Assembly (NCBI GenBank): GCA_031422295.1
Contig: JANOQM010000084.1
Coordinates: 1-64,000, forward strand
Direction of reading: 5' to 3'
Length of the DNA: 64,000 bases
Source of the DNA: JANOMH01 sp031422295
GTDB lineage: Bacteria > Pseudomonadota > Alphaproteobacteria > Rhodobacterales > Rhodobacteraceae
Shown: piece by piece, positions 60,833 through 64,000 of the stretch
How positions within the stretch are numbered: the stretch's first letter is position 1
How the letters are laid out: every line of letters starts with the position of its first letter
Position numbers and translations under genes: made by a program
Notes under the pieces: generated by a model
What the model saw: only the letters and a program-made list of their open reading frames with translations
What the model was told of the DNA's origin: nothing
Databases searched by the model: none

Positions 60833-61827
60833 GTGGTTTGCGTCACTTTTGACAGGGTCGCGGGTCGGTCGGGGTCATGACCCAAAGCAAGTGCTGTGGC
60901 AAGGATCACCGGATACATCAGGCACAACAACAGGGCAGCGGCGGCGGCAGGAAGCAGGCCGGTCACGCCAAGATCGTCGGGTCTGATCCGAAACACGGTG
61001 CCACCCGCTGCCCTAAACCGGGCCTCGGCGGTGTTCAGACTGTCCTGAATTTCGGGGCTGCCAGTATCCAAGATCAGGATCAGCAGGGGCTTTGTGACCA
61101 GTTGCAGCGGGCCGTGCAAGACTTCGGAACTAGAATAGGCCTCGGCATGCAGGGCGCAACATTCCTTCAGCTTCAGCGCCACTTCATGCGCAGCACCATA
61201 GCCCGTATCGCGGCCAATGACATAAACATGCTGGGCTTGGGTCAGGGCATGGGTCAGCGCCCCCGACTGTGGGTGTGTTAGCCCGACTAACCCGGCGAAA
61301 ATCGCGCCTGACGCCGCGGCGTCATAGCCGGGTTTCAATTGGGCCAGCAGGGCCATGCCCACGGCAATAGACCCGATCACGGATTTGGATGCAGGAACAG
61401 CCAGTTCCGGCCCAGCCCCGATCCGCAAGGTCGCGTCTGCCACCAGTTCGACTGCTGATCCCGGAACGTTGGTGATCGCCAGCACCAGCCCACCCCGATC
61501 CCTGATCCCGCTTGCCGATCGGACCAGATCCTGGCTGGCCCCGGACTGCGAAATAACGATGGCTACGGCATGGTCCATCGCCAGGCTGCCCCCCAACGAG
61601 AATATAGATGGCGGTAAAGAGGTGACAGGCCGCCCCAGTTCGCGCATGAATTCGTAGGACAGGATATTGGCAGCAGCGTCTGATGATCCGCGCGCGACTG
61701 TGTAGAATGCGCTTTTAGTACGAATAACATCTAAAATTAATGTGATACTTTGATCTTTCTGCGCGGTCGCAGCAAATACCCCCGGCGCTTGGGCAATTTC
61801 GGCTGCCATGTGTTGCCCGGGTTTCAT
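60829..61827 (-). CDS. SIS-domain hexosamine-6-phosphate deaminase/isomerase (NagB-II/AgaS-like)
   Basis: A 332-residue protein with two SIS domains. YTVARGSSDAAANILSYEFMRELG is the first sugar-phosphate site, IVISQSGASQDLVRSA the Ser-rich phosphate loop, and ALKLKECCALHAEAYSSSEVLHGPLQL the C-terminal block shared with GlmS. It converts glucosamine- or galactosamine-6-phosphate to the ketose-6-phosphate and ammonia. ATG 61827 overlaps the upstream stop (ATGA), which excludes the longer frame. Confidence 0.88.
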   Translation of the reverse strand: MKPGQHMAAEIAQAPGVFAATAQKDQSITLILDVIRTKSAFYTVARGSSDAAANILSYEFMRELGRPVTSLPPSIFSLGGSLAMDHAVAIVISQSGASQDLVRSASGIRDRGGLVLAITNVPGSAVELVADATLRIGAGPELAVPASKSVIGSIAVGMALLAQLKPGYDAAASGAIFAGLVGLTHPQSGALTHALTQAQHVYVIGRDTGYGAAHEVALKLKECCALHAEAYSSSEVLHGPLQLVTKPLLILILDTGSPEIQDSLNTAEARFRAAGGTVFRIRPDDLGVTGLLPAAAAALLLCLMYPVILATALALGHDPDRPATLSKVTQTT

Positions 61828-62966
61828 CCACGAAGACCATAGCTGTCGAACTGCGCCCAAGTATCTGTCAGGTCAATCATACGACCTGTGATCCGTGCCT
61901 CGTCCAATGCCAAGGCGGCGATCCCTGCCTCCATCGCATCAACGATTCCGACAGGCAGGCTGGCAGTTTCACCGCGCAAATAGGCCACGATATCGCGGAC
62001 CATCATGTGATCGGCACCGTAATGCGCGGATGTCGCGGCCTCCTCGCCTTGGGTATAATCATGATCCGCCAAACGGGTGCCGTTGCGGGCCGTGATCCGC
62101 AAAAACCCACGTACAAAATCGCCCTCAGCCATGCCATGCGTACCCATGATGCAGAACCGGCGATGTTCGTCAGGGACATTCAGATTGGTGTGAAACGCCA
62201 GCGACGCGCCGGATTCGTAGTGCAAGATTGAGGTCTGATAGTCGATGATATCGCCATCGGAATGGAACGCATCATCGACGCCTTCCCAGATTGTCGGCTT
62301 GATATGCATGATCTCGTTTTCGGCGTTTGAGGCAGGGGCGTTTTCGGGGATATAGGATTTGCGACCGCCGAAACTGGCCACCTTGTCGGGTCGACTGCCG
62401 GTCACCATGTTATATAAATCAATATCGTGGCAGCATTTTTCCAGCATGAACCCGCCCGACCATTTCACCATGCGCCGCCAGTCGCGCATAAAAAACGCGC
62501 CATGATAGGGGGCGATATGTTCGTTCGCCTCAAGCGACACGACCCGACCCAATTTCCCCGCCGCCATGGCTGCGCGCAGGTCAACCATGTGCTGGGAATA
62601 GCGCAGAACCAAGCCGACCATGACCCGGTCAGTGCCATGTTTGGCCAATAACGCGGCCAATTCCATGGTTTCCGCGACCGTTACCACCACTGGCTTTTCG
62701 GTGAATATCCGCACCCCGGCCTCAAGCCCCTCGCGGATTTGACCAAGGTGAAACACGTTTGGCGAGCCGACGAAAAACAAGTCCGGCCTGGTTTCGGCCA
62801 GCATGGCCGCCACTGTGTCAAAGCGCGGAATATCCGCACCCAGCACGTCGATATAAGTTGGCTGTGGGTCGTAATAGCCGACCATTTCCAACTCGGGCAT
62901 CATCTCTTTCATCACCGAGAGGACATGGGTGGGGCGCAGGCCAGAACCTGCCAGAACAACGCGCAT
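61824..62966 (-). CDS. Gfo/Idh/MocA family oxidoreductase
   Basis: A 380-residue enzyme. The N-terminal VVLAGSGLRPTHVLSVM binds NAD(P); VRIFTEKPVVVTVAETMEL carries the EKP motif, and MLEKCCHDIDLYNMVTG the conserved His region. The substrate is unknown but, by context, is a sugar or amino sugar. It is 15 bases after the ABC ATPase stop and overlaps the SIS gene by 4 bases, so it is integral to the operon. Confidence 0.9.
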   Translation of the reverse strand: MRVVLAGSGLRPTHVLSVMKEMMPELEMVGYYDPQPTYIDVLGADIPRFDTVAAMLAETRPDLFFVGSPNVFHLGQIREGLEAGVRIFTEKPVVVTVAETMELAALLAKHGTDRVMVGLVLRYSQHMVDLRAAMAAGKLGRVVSLEANEHIAPYHGAFFMRDWRRMVKWSGGFMLEKCCHDIDLYNMVTGSRPDKVASFGGRKSYIPENAPASNAENEIMHIKPTIWEGVDDAFHSDGDIIDYQTSILHYESGASLAFHTNLNVPDEHRRFCIMGTHGMAEGDFVRGFLRITARNGTRLADHDYTQGEEAATSAHYGADHMMVRDIVAYLRGETASLPVGIVDAMEAGIAALALDEARITGRMIDLTDTWAQFDSYGLRG

Positions 62967-62981
62967 CGTATTTACTCCAGT

Positions 62982-64000
62982 TCAGGCGACCAAGGCGGGC
63001 GCTTGCAGGCGGCGCAGGACTTTGCCTGTGCTATCAAACACATGGGCATCGCGGGGGTTCACCGACAGGCTGATATTGGTGCCTTCGGCAATTGCTGCAT
63101 CGCCCGGAAGTGAGGCGCAAAACCGCACGCCGCCCAATGTGCCATAGGTGATCGACGCGCCGCCAAGCCGTTCCAAGACGTTTATTGTGACACTTAGCCC
63201 CGGCCCCAGTTCGACATTTTCGGGCCGGATGCCGACCTCAACGCTGTCGCCGATCCGCACGCCGCCTACGTCCACCGGCAAGGTCATCACGGCCCCGCCT
63301 GCCAGCGTGACGGTTAGCCCGTTGCTGGTGCCCTGCACGGTCGCGGGGATCAGGTTCATATTCGGCTGGCCGATGAAACTCGCCACAAATTTGGTCGCCG
63401 GGTGGTGATACAACTCCATCGGCGTGCCGAATTGTTCGACCCGGCCGGCATTCAACACGACAATCCGGTCGGCCATGGTCATCGCTTCGATCTGGTCATG
63501 GGTGACATAGATCATTGTCGCGTTCAGGCTGCGGTGTAGCTGGCTGAGTTCAACGCGCATATCGCCGCGCAAAGCGGCATCAAGGTTCGACAAGGGCTCG
63601 TCAAACAGAAACACTTTGGGGTTACGGACGATCGATCGGCCAATGGCGACGCGCTGGCGCTGGCCGCCAGATAGCTGACCGGGCTTAAGGTCAAGCTTAT
63701 CCGTAAGTTGTAGAATTTCAGCCGCTCGCCCGACCCGTTGTTTTAGCTCGGGTTCAGGGGTTTTCTGCACCCGCAGCGGAAAAGCGATATTTTCGAACAC
63801 CGTCAAATGCGGATATAATGCATAGCTTTGGAACACCATCGAAATGCCGCGTTCAACCGGGTGTTCACGGCTGACATCGCGCCCGTCGATAACAATCTTG
63901 CCACCCGTCGCCTCCTCTAGCCCCGCAACGATCCGCAGCAATGTGGATTTGCCGCAGCCGGACGGGCCGACAAAGACCACGAATTCCTTATCCCGAATGG
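62982..64000 (-). CDS. sugar ABC transporter ATP-binding protein (UgpC/MsmK type), 5' end outside window
   Basis: The frame is open to the window end, so about the first 20-25 residues are missing. Walker A is GPSGCGKST, the signature LSGGQRQR, Walker B VFLFDEPLSNLDA, with a C-terminal MalK-like domain (FIGQPNMNLIPA onward). It energises an importer for sugars or oligosaccharides. The permease and binding protein should lie upstream, outside this window. It is the first visible gene of the amino-sugar operon. Confidence 0.93.
   Translation of the reverse strand, partial: IRDKEFVVFVGPSGCGKSTLLRIVAGLEEATGGKIVIDGRDVSREHPVERGISMVFQSYALYPHLTVFENIAFPLRVQKTPEPELKQRVGRAAEILQLTDKLDLKPGQLSGGQRQRVAIGRSIVRNPKVFLFDEPLSNLDAALRGDMRVELSQLHRSLNATMIYVTHDQIEAMTMADRIVVLNAGRVEQFGTPMELYHHPATKFVASFIGQPNMNLIPATVQGTSNGLTVTLAGGAVMTLPVDVGGVRIGDSVEVGIRPENVELGPGLSVTINVLERLGGASITYGTLGGVRFCASLPGDAAIAEGTNISLSVNPRDAHVFDSTGKVLRRLQAPALVA

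Noticed and set aside
1..64000. tRNA, rRNA, CRISPR arrays, transposons and prophage genes
   Set aside because: No tRNA-like cloverleaf, spaced repeat array, terminal inverted repeats with transposase, or phage structural gene was recognised on either strand.

Overview
The window is a GC-rich alphaproteobacterial chromosome segment, most likely from Rhodobacterales (Rhodobacteraceae). This rests on a 44-residue aa3-type cytochrome oxidase subunit IV, a flagellar cluster with an SltF-like lytic enzyme next to motA, TTAA-N7-TTAA (CtrA-type) boxes before flagellar operons, a DUF6165-type protein, and very frequent ATGA/GTGA/TGATG stop-start overlaps. Genus and species cannot be assigned from the sequence alone.

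Layout. 1-20 kb is housekeeping: a molybdenum cofactor operon (mobA, mobB, an unrecognised gene, a truncated acetyltransferase gene); azlCD; a lipoprotein gene and the tiny oxidase subunit; a lone lower-GC gene with a RusA-nuclease signature; an acyl-CoA dehydrogenase/metallo-hydrolase pair; a Sua5-type tsaC; a BON/OmpA envelope protein; ubiA and rsmE back to back; gshA; plsY; and the pyrC'-pyrB pair. That pair is interrupted by a DUF4268/PD-(D/E)XK-type gene and a diverged second copy of the 3' end of pyrB. The pyrC product lacks the HxH metal ligands and is probably the non-catalytic partner of PyrB.

20.3-45.8 kb is a nearly complete flagellar cluster in alternating blocks. In order: fliI (-); flgB-flgC-fliE-fliQ-flgF-flgG-flgA-flgH-fliL2 (+); fliJ?-flhB-fliR-flhA-sltF-(AMIN/repeat protein)-motA-motE?-(DUF6468-like)-fliL (-, transcribed from fliL towards fliJ?); fliF-fliH-fliN-fliP (+); flgI-flgL-flgK-flgE and motB (-, transcribed from motB towards flgI). 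It gives the export gate and ATPase, MS ring, rod, L and P rings, hook, hook-filament junction proteins and stator. Flagellin, FliG, FliM, FlgD, FliK and FliO are not in the window. Several promoter regions carry CtrA-like boxes. The fliF leader has two mutually exclusive hairpins, one covering part of the ribosome binding site, ahead of a TTG start.

45.8-51 kb, on the same strand as motB, holds an FkbM methyltransferase, a DUF6165-type protein, a TPR/glycosyltransferase fusion, an unknown protein and a family-4 glycosyltransferase: a surface-glycan or flagellin-modification block. 51-53.7 kb holds a Gfo/Idh/MocA oxidoreductase with a ThuA-like protein, and a TauE/SafE transporter. 53.8-57.5 kb has glycan biosynthesis genes (4,6-dehydratase, initiating sugar transferase, epimerase). 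57.5-64 kb is a tightly overlapping amino-sugar catabolic operon: ABC ATPase (cut by the window end), Gfo/Idh/MocA oxidoreductase, SIS deaminase, ROK kinase, KbaZ/AgaZ and NagA.

No tRNA, rRNA, CRISPR array, IS element or prophage was recognised, and no stretch above about 300 bases lacks a gene. All functional names come from reading motifs and gene order; no database search was run.
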